DNA from: Adonisia turfae CCMR0081 | Lineage (GTDB): Bacteria; Cyanobacteriota; Cyanobacteriia; Phormidesmidales; Phormidesmidaceae | NCBI RefSeq assembly: GCF_011009555.1 | Contig: NZ_QXHD01000004.1 | Span: forward strand, 5,380,680 to 5,429,258 | Direction: 5' to 3' | DNA: 48,579 nucleotides | In this document: positions 33,901 to 41,596 of the stretch, piece after piece | Position numbering within the stretch: the stretch's first letter is position 1 | Layout: the number at the start of each line of letters is the position of its first letter | Translations under genes and position numbers: made by a program | Notes under the pieces: model-generated | Told to the model about the DNA's origin: nothing | The model's database searches: none | Seen by the model: the letters and a program-made list of their open reading frames with translations, nothing else

Positions 33901-34568
33901 GTTTGTAAAACAACCTGCAATTGGTCTTGCAGAATAGCCTCGACAGGACTGTCTGGATCAGGATTATCGACCAGTTGCTGATAGTTTGCGATCGCGATTT
34001 TAGCCAGAGCCCTGGCAGCAGCATACTGTTCCAGTCGAAATTGAATAATTGCCTCGGTACGGCTGATATCTGCCTTTAGGCTTTGTTTAGAGCTGCTAGA
34101 GCCATCTGACAGAGTCTGGAATAGCCGTTTTGCCTGCTCTAACGTTTCAGAGGCCAGTGTCTCGCGTTCAAACAATAGATAGACATAGGCCAGTTCAGTC
34201 AGAGTGTCAGCCTCTCCCAGGGGATTATCTGCCGCTTGATACTGGGTTTGGGCTTGTTCTAAATAGGGAATTGCATTGACAAATTGCCGTAGTTGGCGAT
34301 GGAGGCGGCCTGTTTGGTAAGCAGCCTGGGCTTGTTGTAAGGTCGTACTCTCTGAATTTGAGAGAATAGTTTTGTAGGTTGCGATCGCGTCTAGCCAGTG
34401 ACCCTGACGTTGCTGAGTCTGGGCTTGGGCAATAGCATCGCCGATAACAAAGGCAACAGATGTGGTTTGGGAGCTATTCGCCGATTTGGCCCACCCTCCT
34501 ACGGACTGAGCAGAGAAACCACCCGTAATTAAAACCGTAGCCAGTAATCCAGTTACTATTCCTGCCAT
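30990..34568 (-). CDS. exported TPR-CHAT protease (1192 residues)
   Basis: N-terminal hydrophobic signal (IVTGLLATVLITGGFSAQSV, cleavage near AKS). An extended TPR region runs from about 45 to 640, with less regular units than its paralogue. The CHAT domain starts at about 860: His1034 in IATHGEF and Cys1078 in LSACETGLGG are intact, and the end HPYYWAPFILIGNGL parallels the paralogue's HPYYWAPMTLIGNTL. Its ATG overlaps the stop codon of an upstream minus-strand frame by 13 bp, so it was translated from a polycistronic message whose preceding gene is now cut by an insertion sequence. Tentatively a periplasmic protease or signalling scaffold. Confidence 0.94.
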   Translation of the reverse strand: MAGIVTGLLATVLITGGFSAQSVGGWAKSANSSQTTSVAFVIGDAIAQAQTQQRQGHWLDAIATYKTILSNSESTTLQQAQAAYQTGRLHRQLRQFVNAIPYLEQAQTQYQAADNPLGEADTLTELAYVYLLFERETLASETLEQAKRLFQTLSDGSSSSKQSLKADISRTEAIIQFRLEQYAAARALAKIAIANYQQLVDNPDPDSPVEAILQDQLQVVLQTRNVGLVDFVNNDFDSAITILTEVIEGLETIYAEYQRLGNTTGIATTQHYLCETYSFVGASQPALGYCQEALATFQSLNYGHWTGQMLQSIGSIYYFAEPNDVGLQTEAEAQQQSRRFQEQAIAAMAAVGDAWKVAEYQLSLGENYFFVGDYDRAFELETQALATYEALLETPYGEILGAPYQVGQALLLRGDVFYQRGDYTTALEDYRRAEEIYAPLSQVPLATLEEKRSLGYAHLDLGRTYEKLARYGDAIASLEKALAIGRDFYEPFTESMALDGLANISLELGESAQQETLSAEAEEVRSQRREYRIGLFEAPEDDLANLSPEEQLAAAQELGSQQQEGYAYTSIGLEAYHNNDYENALVAFHQAIAIHQEVGDIPAVASSWGMVGLSYEGLGQLEAATLAFQNSLALHRQTGDRFQARVTLRDLAYVYFQRNQPEIAIAFYKEAVTVSEALRDELETLPLARQASYVQSVEATYRFLADLLLQQGRILEAQQVLELLKVQEIRNYIDDQRAVNSASGVTLLPQEESLLISHGSLVEFGKAVSQCEQSRCDQLSKLRNQRDDLARAYQDNVDKLSSFIREQLAADQALLDPEDLGGQAREILKQQPGTVVIYPLVLEDKLWLLWATEGRVVSRREIAVSRSEVANAVVQMRQLLDNPRSDIETLQATGQQLYQWLVQPIEEELEAGSITNLVFALDRNLRYVPMAVLHDGEQYLVEKYGISHILSEELTDWRDRFPADISVLAAGVSAGTAEFNPLPYVPVELDGIVREDGEDTNGIYDGTSLLDEAFTFNSLRDGLTGQNILHIATHGEFVPGRSDESYLLLGDGERLPIPEIRILGDYLEDVHLAVLSACETGLGGAKADGLEIQGMSYFFLDHGVESVLVSLWRVSDVSTSLLMQQFYRNLATGELSKTEALQQAQLMWIGSGEELAADTARIIGQRMTAEQGSTLLSHPYYWAPFILIGNGL

Positions 34569-34684
34569 CTTGGTTTGCCCCCAGCAAGATCGTCGACTTC
34601 CTTAAAGAATTTAACTGTATTGAGCAAACGTGACTGTATTAGGGAGAGGTCTAAATAACTAGCGTCAACAACCGCAGACCCATC
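34556..34684 (-). pseudogene. 3' remnant of a gene translationally coupled to the CHAT gene
   Basis: Outside the insertion sequence the minus strand keeps 42 codons (DGSAVVDASYLDLSLIQSRL, then LLNTVKFFKEVDDLAGG) ending in a TAG that overlaps the CHAT start codon. The upstream part is replaced by IS DNA. I do not recognise the family. The overlap shows it belonged to the CHAT operon. Confidence 0.5.
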
Positions 34685-36231
34685 CAGCAATTCCAAATTC
34701 CAATGTACGGACAGGAGTGGTATGTAAGAGAGACTCCTGTTGAGGATGTCAGTCACGATGAGAATCAAGAGGTATTTCGAAAGGGACCCGTCGGCTTGGT
34801 ATCATCGAGCATGAACTCAATCAATGCGTTCCAACTCTCAAACCAGAGGTACTTGGTCAAGGCGACAATATCTTGAAAAAAGCCTTTTCGGGTACCTCGA
34901 ATCTGTCGAATTCGTTGATAGCGCTCGTCTACATATCCCAAGATGGTATGAAACAGGAATGCTAACAGATTTAGGGTCAATAAGAACGAGGCTAGATGCT
35001 GTTGCCCATGGCCAAAATTGTGCTCTAAATGATAGCCCTTCGTTTTGAGGACATTGTGGTTTTCGTTTTCAGTTTTCCAACGACTGCGAGCCGCCTCAAC
35101 TACAGCAATGACCTGCTGCGGGGTATTGAGCTCTAGTGGAGTGATCCAACTGTTGTGATAGAGTCGCTTGCCGTCTCGTTGTCGAGTGACGGTGACCTCA
35201 CACCAATTCAGTACCCGGTCCGACGGGGTGCCACCTAATGGAACATCGGTTAAATATCGGTACCGATAGTGGACGTTCTCCTTACCCTGAGTTCGCGTTT
35301 TCTCGATGGTTTTGACCTGACCCTTGGCTGCATTGAACTCAATCCAATCGTAGAGCACTGGATGCGACTCCGGTAAACACACGAAGATGAAACTCATTCC
35401 CTGAGCTAGGACTGTTTCACACATCGGTAGACGACTGTATAGATCATCGCCGAGCAAAATCACATCTCGCTGAGCGAACATCCGTCCATGAGTCGCTATC
35501 CAACGCTTAGCTGCAGCCTGCTCACAATCTTGCTTCTCATGACCATCTTGAGGATAAATAAATTCAGGGGACAACGAAATCACCGATGATTGGCTCGGCG
35601 ACACCACCACTGGCAAGATAGCTTTATGACTGTAGGTGACCTGGCCATTGCGATGCGTCTGGATTGAACAACACGGACAACTTACCTCATGCGAACTGTA
35701 GTATTGGGTTCCATCTAGGGTGACCAATAGATGCTTGCCAAGTACCTCAAACCCACGCAGATATCCCTGTTTCTCTAAATCCTGATAATTCAAGATGAAC
35801 ACACCCGATAGCCCCCTCGCAGGAAGCGGGTCGAGAATATTACGAATTTGTTCGACACTCGGAATGTTGGTCAAGCCAAATAGACTCTGGGCATTGTCTT
35901 GACCATGACGGCTTTGCAACTGTCGTTGGTACTCTAAGAATGACGGGCTTTGCATGAAAAACGCACTAAATGCTCCCAAGACCGCATCTTGAAGGCTATA
36001 ACGAGTCGCGTTACTAGGCTGACGTCCATCCTTCATCATTCCTATGCATGAGGTCAGACTTCCGAGCACACTGTCGAATCCGAGCACACTTGAGACCATG
36101 ACGACTATCTTGCCAAGGGCAAGACCCATTCGAATGAATTGACTCTATCGGATAGGGGCACGCTGTGCACAACTCGATTGCTAGCTCCAGGACACAGACA
36201 CCTGTTCTTAAGTCGGAATTTGGAATTGCTG
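34685..36231. mobile_element. insertion sequence, about 1547 bp, with 17-bp perfect terminal inverted repeats
   Basis: The left end begins CAGCAATTCCAAATTCC (34685-34701); the right end is its exact complement (36215-36231). Similarity continues inward for about 17 more bases at roughly 70 percent, including ACAGG and GT. One transposase gene on the minus strand fills the element. No target-site duplication is evident at the junctions, which fits loss of flanking DNA after insertion. Confidence 0.85.
34765..36129 (-). CDS. DDE transposase (IS4-superfamily/ISNCY-like)
   Basis: 454 residues, apparently intact; an internal ATG at 36096 (MVSSVLGFDSVLG) is an alternative start. Candidate catalytic acids: Asp in LVTLDGTQYYSS, Asp in VILLGDDLYSRLP, and Glu in the RWKTENENHNVLK helix, which resembles the YREK region of IS4-type enzymes; the preceding CPCC and following GYHLEHNFGHG are also family features. 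It would catalyse cut-and-paste movement of the surrounding element. Intact length suggests recent activity. Exact IS family not determined. Confidence 0.9.
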   Translation of the reverse strand: MGLALGKIVVMVSSVLGFDSVLGSLTSCIGMMKDGRQPSNATRYSLQDAVLGAFSAFFMQSPSFLEYQRQLQSRHGQDNAQSLFGLTNIPSVEQIRNILDPLPARGLSGVFILNYQDLEKQGYLRGFEVLGKHLLVTLDGTQYYSSHEVSCPCCSIQTHRNGQVTYSHKAILPVVVSPSQSSVISLSPEFIYPQDGHEKQDCEQAAAKRWIATHGRMFAQRDVILLGDDLYSRLPMCETVLAQGMSFIFVCLPESHPVLYDWIEFNAAKGQVKTIEKTRTQGKENVHYRYRYLTDVPLGGTPSDRVLNWCEVTVTRQRDGKRLYHNSWITPLELNTPQQVIAVVEAARSRWKTENENHNVLKTKGYHLEHNFGHGQQHLASFLLTLNLLAFLFHTILGYVDERYQRIRQIRGTRKGFFQDIVALTKYLWFESWNALIEFMLDDTKPTGPFRNTS

Positions 36232-38756
36232 CTCTCCCTGGGAGAATCGCCACACCGGTTTCCATTGATGAGATCGCTCAAACTCAGACTAGTCAAGCTC
36301 AGACTGCCCAGTCCACTACCCCAGAAACAATCCCAACAGAGACAGGAGCTGCTGCGCTTCGTCTGCAACCCTTCTTCAATGTCAACTACAACGAAGGTGC
36401 TGGCTTCAAGGGCTTTAGTAGCTTTGGTGGTTTTCTCCCGCTGTTTCAAACACCGGGGCAAAATGTTACCTTTATTGATGGTCGTGTGAGCGTAGATAAT
36501 ACCGGCGACTTTGGCGGTGGCTTGCAAGCTGGCTACCGAGCCCTGCTAAACGACAGTACAATATGGGGGGTCTATGCTGGGCTAGATGCTCGCAGTACGG
36601 GCGAGCGTACCTTTACCCAGGTGGGCATTGGCACTGAGCTACTAGGAGAGAACTGGGACTTAACGTTCAATGCCAACCTTCCGGATAATGCCCGTCAGGT
36701 CATTGCCACCGAAACCCAGGTCATAAACCCTCAGTTTGTCGGTAATCAATTGTTGTTTGATGAGCAGCGAGTTGACCAGGTGCAAGCTGCTGTGACCACC
36801 GTGTCACTCGACAGTGGCCTTGAGCTGTTTGACTTTGGTGAAAGGAGTAGCTTGTGGGGGCGAGGCGGTGTGTATTATTTGGGTGGAGAAGCCTCTCAAA
36901 CTAGTTTAGGTATTCGGGCCTCGCTAGACTACCGCATTCAAAACAACTTGCGTGTTGGTCTAGGCGTTCAGAATGACGGTGTATTTGGCACGAACGCGGT
37001 CTTTTCAGTGAGTGCGTTGTTAGGAGCCCCAACAAAACGTCCATCTGATACGGAAGAAAATTCACAAGCGCGGCTGTGGGCCAGAGCAGGAGAACCCATT
37101 GCGCGGACCAACACTGTTTTGGTAGAGGAACGAACGGATGTCTCGATTCTCGAAGCTGCCTTTGTTGCTATAAACCCAGATACGAACCAGGCGTTTGTTT
37201 TCCATCATGTCGACCCGACTACAGGGGCAGCCACAGCGACGGGTACCTTTGAAGCGCCGCTTGATACCATTGCCAATGCCACTACTATTGCCACAGCTAA
37301 CGCCGACAACATTATTTATGTGCAGGCGGGTGATGCAGGCGGTGCCTTTACACTGCCAGATGGGGTAGACGTGCACTCAGTCGGGCCTACACAATTGTTA
37401 AATACTCAGTTTGGGGAAGTGATATTGCCAGGCTCTGGCAGCGGCAACTTACCGACCGTTAGCGGCACTGCAACAATCGGCAACAACACATTAGTTTCGG
37501 GTCTGGCGATTGATCCGGCTGGGGCAGATGGCATTGTGGCTAATGGTGAGGGTATTGCGATTGAAGATAATATAATTACCAATGCCAATGTCGGCATTAA
37601 CCTGCCTGATATTGATGGCACCGTGGCGATTGTTCGCAATCAAATCTCGACTACAACTGACGATGGCATCTTCTTTGGTGGCATTAACGGAACAGATAAT
37701 GCAACGGTTACCGTCGCCAATAATACCTTGAACACAATTGGTGCAGCGGGCATTGAATTTGGCCTCATTGAGGGAGACGCCACCGCCAATATCACGGTGG
37801 AAAACAATCAAATTACGGATGCTCAACTCGACAATATTTTCTTTGATGACATTGAGGTCAATGCGGTTGCCACGATTACAGTCTCAGACAATGTGATTGA
37901 TGCAGAAAATGTGGATCCGCTGATCGCAGGGGGGGATGGTATAGAAGTTGATAACATTGAAAATAATGCCAATGCCACCATTACCATCGCCAATAACCAA
38001 ATTAGCAATGTAGCGTTTGAGGGTATTGAGTTTGGTGACATTGAAAATGATGCGATCGCAAATATCACCGTTGAAAACAATCAAATTCTTAGTGATGAAA
38101 CAGGGATTGAGTTTGACAGTATTGAAAACCGGGCTAACGCGACCATTACTGTAACCGGCAATACGATTACGGTGGCGAATGAAGAAGGCATTATCTTTGA
38201 TGACATTGAAAACGATACCGTATCTAATATCACCATTGCAGAGAACATTATTCTCGGCGCGGCGACAGAAGGCATAGAATTTGACATTATCGAAGATAAT
38301 GCCAATGCTACTGTTAATGTCCTCAACAATCAAATCTCGGACGTAGGGGAAGAGGGCATTTTCTTTAATGATATTCAAGAAAATGCCACAGCAGCGATTA
38401 CAGTGACTGGTAATACCATCACCAATGCAGGTGATGACGGGATTGAACTCACCTTAATTGAAGACAATGCCAACGTCACTGCGACTGTGACCGACAATAC
38501 GATTACCAATCCTGGCGCTAATGGCGTGCGAATCGAGCACACGGCTGATACAGACTTCTGCCTGGCACTCGATAACAACAGTGTTACTAATCCTGGCGGC
38601 GATGGCTTTGAATTGGTGAGCAATGGGGCCGGTCAGTTTCAAGTGCTTGACCAGGCAAATGTTACCGCAAGGAATGTTGGCACCTTTAACCCCAACGATA
38701 TTGACACCAATGCGGCCTTTGCAGAGGGTACGGCGGGAGTCGCTCCTTGCCCCTAA
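36165..38756 (+). CDS. inverse-autotransporter-like beta-barrel and beta-helix surface protein, 5' end altered by the IS
   Basis: The open frame gives 863 residues from a GTG, but codons 1-22 lie in the IS end; native sequence starts near residue 23. Residues about 65-290 look like an intimin-type inverse autotransporter barrel (RLQPFFNVNYNEGAGF, VSVDNTGDFGGGLQAGYRAL, WGVYAGLDARSTGERTFTQV). Residues 500-815 hold about eleven repeats of 27-35, mostly 28, residues with consensus GIEFxxIExNANATITVxNN. These should stack as a right-handed parallel beta-helix exposed at the surface. The remaining start IDEIAQTQTSQAQ looks like the region just after a signal-peptide cleavage site. With no signal peptide the present gene is probably not exported. 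Barrel call moderate, repeat call strong. Confidence 0.8.
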   Translation: MHNSIASSRTQTPVLKSEFGIAALPGRIATPVSIDEIAQTQTSQAQTAQSTTPETIPTETGAAALRLQPFFNVNYNEGAGFKGFSSFGGFLPLFQTPGQNVTFIDGRVSVDNTGDFGGGLQAGYRALLNDSTIWGVYAGLDARSTGERTFTQVGIGTELLGENWDLTFNANLPDNARQVIATETQVINPQFVGNQLLFDEQRVDQVQAAVTTVSLDSGLELFDFGERSSLWGRGGVYYLGGEASQTSLGIRASLDYRIQNNLRVGLGVQNDGVFGTNAVFSVSALLGAPTKRPSDTEENSQARLWARAGEPIARTNTVLVEERTDVSILEAAFVAINPDTNQAFVFHHVDPTTGAATATGTFEAPLDTIANATTIATANADNIIYVQAGDAGGAFTLPDGVDVHSVGPTQLLNTQFGEVILPGSGSGNLPTVSGTATIGNNTLVSGLAIDPAGADGIVANGEGIAIEDNIITNANVGINLPDIDGTVAIVRNQISTTTDDGIFFGGINGTDNATVTVANNTLNTIGAAGIEFGLIEGDATANITVENNQITDAQLDNIFFDDIEVNAVATITVSDNVIDAENVDPLIAGGDGIEVDNIENNANATITIANNQISNVAFEGIEFGDIENDAIANITVENNQILSDETGIEFDSIENRANATITVTGNTITVANEEGIIFDDIENDTVSNITIAENIILGAATEGIEFDIIEDNANATVNVLNNQISDVGEEGIFFNDIQENATAAITVTGNTITNAGDDGIELTLIEDNANVTATVTDNTITNPGANGVRIEHTADTDFCLALDNNSVTNPGGDGFELVSNGAGQFQVLDQANVTARNVGTFNPNDIDTNAAFAEGTAGVAPCP

Positions 38757-39044
38757 CGGTTGTTTTCGTGAGGCCTGGTTACACAAGATACACCGCGTCC
38801 AGATCCACAGTTTTTCCTTAAGCTAAAAATCCGGGTTTCAAATTGGACGTGGTTTAGCCACAAATCAGCTTTTTCTACTCTTTTTGAATGCCGCCTTTCG
38901 CTCTATTTAATGGAAAAATATAGCTTCTCGAAGTGCTTCAATAATGTTTTGCTGTTGTATTTGCTCTAAATACTCAATAGCCTTTATTACAATCTGAAAA
39001 TCGCTATATCTTCATCCGAAGTGTTCGTAACAAATACAAAGTTC

Positions 39045-39905
39045 TCATTCACTTAGGAGAGCTTTGGCGATCGATTCAATCTGATTCACCACCACTGAGA
39101 TATGTCCTTCATTTGGATACATTACTAGCTTAGTCGTCGGGAGAGTCGCAGCAATCTGCTTTACCAGATCAAGTGGAACGTTCCTATCCTCTTCACCATA
39201 GAACAATGTTAGCGGCATCCGAATTTCATCTAAACTAAAGTCCCACTTCCTGAAGTAAAGCTGAAGATCCCAGGCAGTTCCTCGTGTTCCTGAACGAAGT
39301 CCCTCATTCAAAATTTCACAGCTTTGCTTTATTTGACCTGGCGATTTTATCACCGCATAATCTGCTGCTGGAAGTCTTTTTTTTAAGGTTTTTAATAGTT
39401 TGTCTGGAGGGGCATTAAGCGATCGCTGTGTTAATCTCATTGAGACTTGATAGAGCCAGGGAAAATACTTGATTAAAAACAAATCCCAACGCTTGTATTT
39501 CAGCAAATCCGCAGCGGTAAATTCCCATGCGCCTGAGACGATAACGGCTGAATATAATCGATGAGGAATCTTTGCAGCACAGGCAGCAGTATAACCTCCT
39601 CCCGACGAAACACCCAACACTGAAAATTTATCTAGCCCCAAAGTATCGGCAAGAAATATAACGTCCTTAGTCCAATCAGAAAATCCGCGATTCGGTTGAA
39701 AGTTTGATTGCCCTATGCCCGGTCGGTCTGGCGCAATCAGTCGTAGGCCTAATCGAATAAATACTTCATCGCCTAACAACAACGGCTCTAAACGAGAAGC
39801 TCCGCCACCATGAAAGTAAAGAACGGGATGCCCGTTAGGGTTGCCGTACTCTGCATAGGCTAATCGCCGGTTGTCAGGTAGAGTTAGCAAATTTGTTGTC
39901 TTCAT
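39045..39905 (-). CDS. alpha/beta-hydrolase
   Basis: 286 residues from the ATG at 39905; the 15 bp of frame upstream start with TTG. Oxyanion segment LYFHGGGASRLEPLL, RLIAPDRPGIGQSNF, nucleophile Ser in GVSSGGGYTAA, acid Asp in LFYGEEDRNVP and His in YPNEGHISVVV: a complete catalytic triad. Substrate cannot be predicted. It is the leftmost gene of the minus-strand block and contains the last HIP1 sites seen (near 39068, imperfect, and 39420), so it may be native flanking DNA rather than a cassette. The 288 bp between it and the adhesin stop hold only a weak GCTAAA/TTTAGC hairpin. Confidence 0.9.
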   Translation of the reverse strand: MKTTNLLTLPDNRRLAYAEYGNPNGHPVLYFHGGGASRLEPLLLGDEVFIRLGLRLIAPDRPGIGQSNFQPNRGFSDWTKDVIFLADTLGLDKFSVLGVSSGGGYTAACAAKIPHRLYSAVIVSGAWEFTAADLLKYKRWDLFLIKYFPWLYQVSMRLTQRSLNAPPDKLLKTLKKRLPAADYAVIKSPGQIKQSCEILNEGLRSGTRGTAWDLQLYFRKWDFSLDEIRMPLTLFYGEEDRNVPLDLVKQIAATLPTTKLVMYPNEGHISVVVNQIESIAKALLSE

Positions 39906-39976
39906 CGTGACTTTTTTCAATTGGGTGCTAAGTTTAGTATCTTATCGTTTTGGAGTTCACGTCCTTCAACTTTGCA

Positions 39977-40019
39977 GGCTAACATTTGAGTTAGCTAGGT
40001 TGAGCAGACACCATTATGC
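39977..40019 (-). repeat. attC-like half sites, degenerate
   Basis: GGCTAAC at 39977-39983 and ATTATGC at 40013-40019 match the terminal boxes of the better sites further right (41503, 42260), but the 43-bp interval is too short and its arms do not pair. It lies right at the 3' end of the immunity-like gene, where a cassette boundary is expected. Confidence 0.3.
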
Positions 40020-40541
40020 AGCTAGCAAACGACTCATCTGTTCTTTCAGTAATGGAGATACTGTCAAAGGCTTGTAAGTTTCACCTTCGTAGGGCTGCCA
40101 AACATAGCCTGAACTAAACGCTCTAAATACAGATGGTGAACTAAGTGCCTGCCAAATACTCTCGGATAAAACCAACCCTGGCATACTCAGGGTAGATGAC
40201 TCATCTAGTAATTCATCAAACGTTCTGAATTCATCAACTTCAAGTCCGACTAGCGCGTAACGAAAGGTTGGAGCAGACTGCAAATGTTGATAAAGCAAAA
40301 TACCTAGCTCTGTCATTAAGTAAGCTGAGTCCGGTGCCTCAATACCTACTTCGCTTATGCCATCAGGACATATTCGGCACCACCAGTTTCCATTAATGTC
40401 TTGAAAAACAGTGGGACAGCACTGGGATTGAGAACCATTTGATAGAGACCATGAAACAGTCTCAAAATGCTGAGCGAATTGCTCTGCCGTGTTCTGATTT
40501 GAGCCACATTCCGCCGATAGACTAAATACCCACGCCATCAT
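40014..40541 (-). CDS. probable immunity protein of the Tse2-like toxin
   Basis: 175 residues from the ATG at 40541 (a second ATG is next to it). Soluble, acidic, with aromatic-rich strands (VFQDINGNWWCRICPDG) and a helical C-terminal half (LKEQMSRLLAA). No family recognised. Its start lies inside the 3' end of the toxin-like gene (20-bp overlap), giving tight translational coupling typical of toxin-immunity pairs. The order toxin first is the usual one for T6SS effector/immunity genes. Function is inferred from context only. Confidence 0.6.
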   Translation of the reverse strand: MMAWVFSLSAECGSNQNTAEQFAQHFETVSWSLSNGSQSQCCPTVFQDINGNWWCRICPDGISEVGIEAPDSAYLMTELGILLYQHLQSAPTFRYALVGLEVDEFRTFDELLDESSTLSMPGLVLSESIWQALSSPSVFRAFSSGYVWQPYEGETYKPLTVSPLLKEQMSRLLAA

Positions 40542-40986
40542 CAATCACCTTTTGCCAATAGTTCTGAGTTTTTGCTAATGCTTCCTCATACCGTTCTAAT
40601 AGCATTGTAACCCTTGGCATAATGCTGACATGGGTAGCGCTGTCTTGGATGGCTTCTAAATCTCCATTAATGTGCTTGCTGTCAATTTGCCATAATGGAT
40701 CTCTACCTGTTCCTCCGAAAGCCTTCGGTTTCCGAAAAGGCGGTAGTCCTTCAATAGATAGCGATGTGGACATGCCTTTTGTATGTCGGATGGCGACTTC
40801 CACTTCTACACCTGAATCATTTCGTTCCGCCTCAAGATACAAATAACCTTGAGCATCTAGCCAACCTTGCAGCATATGAGACACATCAATATCCAATCCA
40901 GGTCTCACGCCTAGAAGACGAGCGCTACGACCTATTTTTGGTTTGCCATTCGTCGCTGCCATACCTCGATAGTAAAGCCGTGCCAT
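40522..40986 (-). CDS. Tse2-like ADP-ribosyltransferase-fold toxin
   Basis: 154 residues. The N-terminus ARLYYRGMAATNGKPKIG offers an Arg in the place expected for NAD binding. Then come GMSTSLSIEGLPPFRKPKAF and a C-terminal IQDSATHVSIMPRVTMLLER. The ATHxxIMPxxxM segment strongly resembles the end of Pseudomonas Tse2, an ADP-ribosyltransferase-fold effector. No secretion signal or T6SS genes are present, so it would act inside the cell as a toxin unless neutralised. It is coupled to the following gene. A second possible start is MAATNGK at residue 9, but it would lose the LYYRG motif. Confidence 0.6.
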   Translation of the reverse strand: MARLYYRGMAATNGKPKIGRSARLLGVRPGLDIDVSHMLQGWLDAQGYLYLEAERNDSGVEVEVAIRHTKGMSTSLSIEGLPPFRKPKAFGGTGRDPLWQIDSKHINGDLEAIQDSATHVSIMPRVTMLLERYEEALAKTQNYWQKVIDDGVGI

Positions 40987-41073
40987 CGGGTTACCAGAAA
41001 TTGACTTCAGAGGTTATGTTAAATCATTTATGGAATACCCAAGGAATATTAAGGTTCGTACATCGAGGCTGGA

Positions 41074-41080
41074 AGCTAAC
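41074..41080 (-). repeat. AGCTAAC cassette-boundary half site
   Basis: AGCTAAC followed by GGCGACATTCACCC, like the left arms of the attC-like sites at 42260, 44388 and 46334. The complementary right arm was not found. It lies between the toxin start (40986) and the end of the next gene (41151). Confidence 0.3.
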
Positions 41081-41150
41081 GGCGACATTCACCCTCTTGC
41101 TTTAAGGAATTTATGAGCTTTTCGCTGAGATCCAGCTAAATCCTTATATA

Positions 41151-41495
41151 TTAGGATCCCATGCAAATCTCATCGATGTTTCCGCTATCGTCGAACTGAA
41201 CACTGAGAATGTAGTTTGAAACGTCTCCAGGCAGAGTAAAGTCAAGCTGTTCGAATTCGCCTTCCTCTTCACCGGAGGGAGAGAGCAGTATCAGAAGTCC
41301 CAAGATCTGTTTTGAATCTGGCTTAGCAGTTCCCAGTCTTTCCAACCAATAGGCGGCGTCCATTTCGTCTAAGTGATGTGAGACAAACAGATCAGCACCG
41401 AATTCACCTTCCTCAGTTCCAACAGAACCTTGAATAACTTCAAGAGCCACCTGTATTCGTCGGGCTAGCTCGTTTGGAATTGCGGTCATTTTCAA
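41151..41495 (-). CDS. small acidic protein, possibly immunity-like
   Basis: 114 residues, strongly acidic. Helical N-terminus (IPNELARRIQVALEVIQGSV), a YWLERLG helix, and a final pair of strands (VSNYILSVQFDDSGNIDEIC). The last part resembles small immunity-type proteins of the DUF2004 kind, from memory and unverified. Gene start is 8 bp from the putative boundary site at 41503, the close fit seen in gene cassettes. Confidence 0.6.
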   Translation of the reverse strand: MKMTAIPNELARRIQVALEVIQGSVGTEEGEFGADLFVSHHLDEMDAAYWLERLGTAKPDSKQILGLLILLSPSGEEEGEFEQLDFTLPGDVSNYILSVQFDDSGNIDEICMGS

Positions 41496-41502
41496 GATGC
41501 GC

Positions 41503-41586
41503 GGCTAACAGGGAGCTGAGCGGCGGTCAGTATTTCTGATTTTAGTCGATAGCTTTGAGCCCGTCAGCACCAACGCAGTGTTAGCT
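41503..41586 (-). repeat. attC-like site, 84 bp, moderate
   Basis: Outer boxes GGCTAAC (41503-41509) and GTTAGCT (41580-41586) are complementary over six bases. Inner arms pair partly (GCTGA with TCAGC, CGG with CCG) but are unequal in length. Placed between two minus-strand genes (41495 start, 41597 end). Confidence 0.45.
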
Positions 41587-41596
41587 GAGTAGAGTT

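Noticed and set aside
36125..36530. Overlapping frames on both strands at the IS-adhesin junction as separate genes
   Set aside because: They are shadows of the adhesin frame and of the transposase start, with no homology.
38820..38870. GCTAAA/TTTAGC hairpin as another attC site
   Set aside because: Boxes lack the AAC/GTT triplets where integrase cuts, it is too short and the arms pair only at TCC/GGA.
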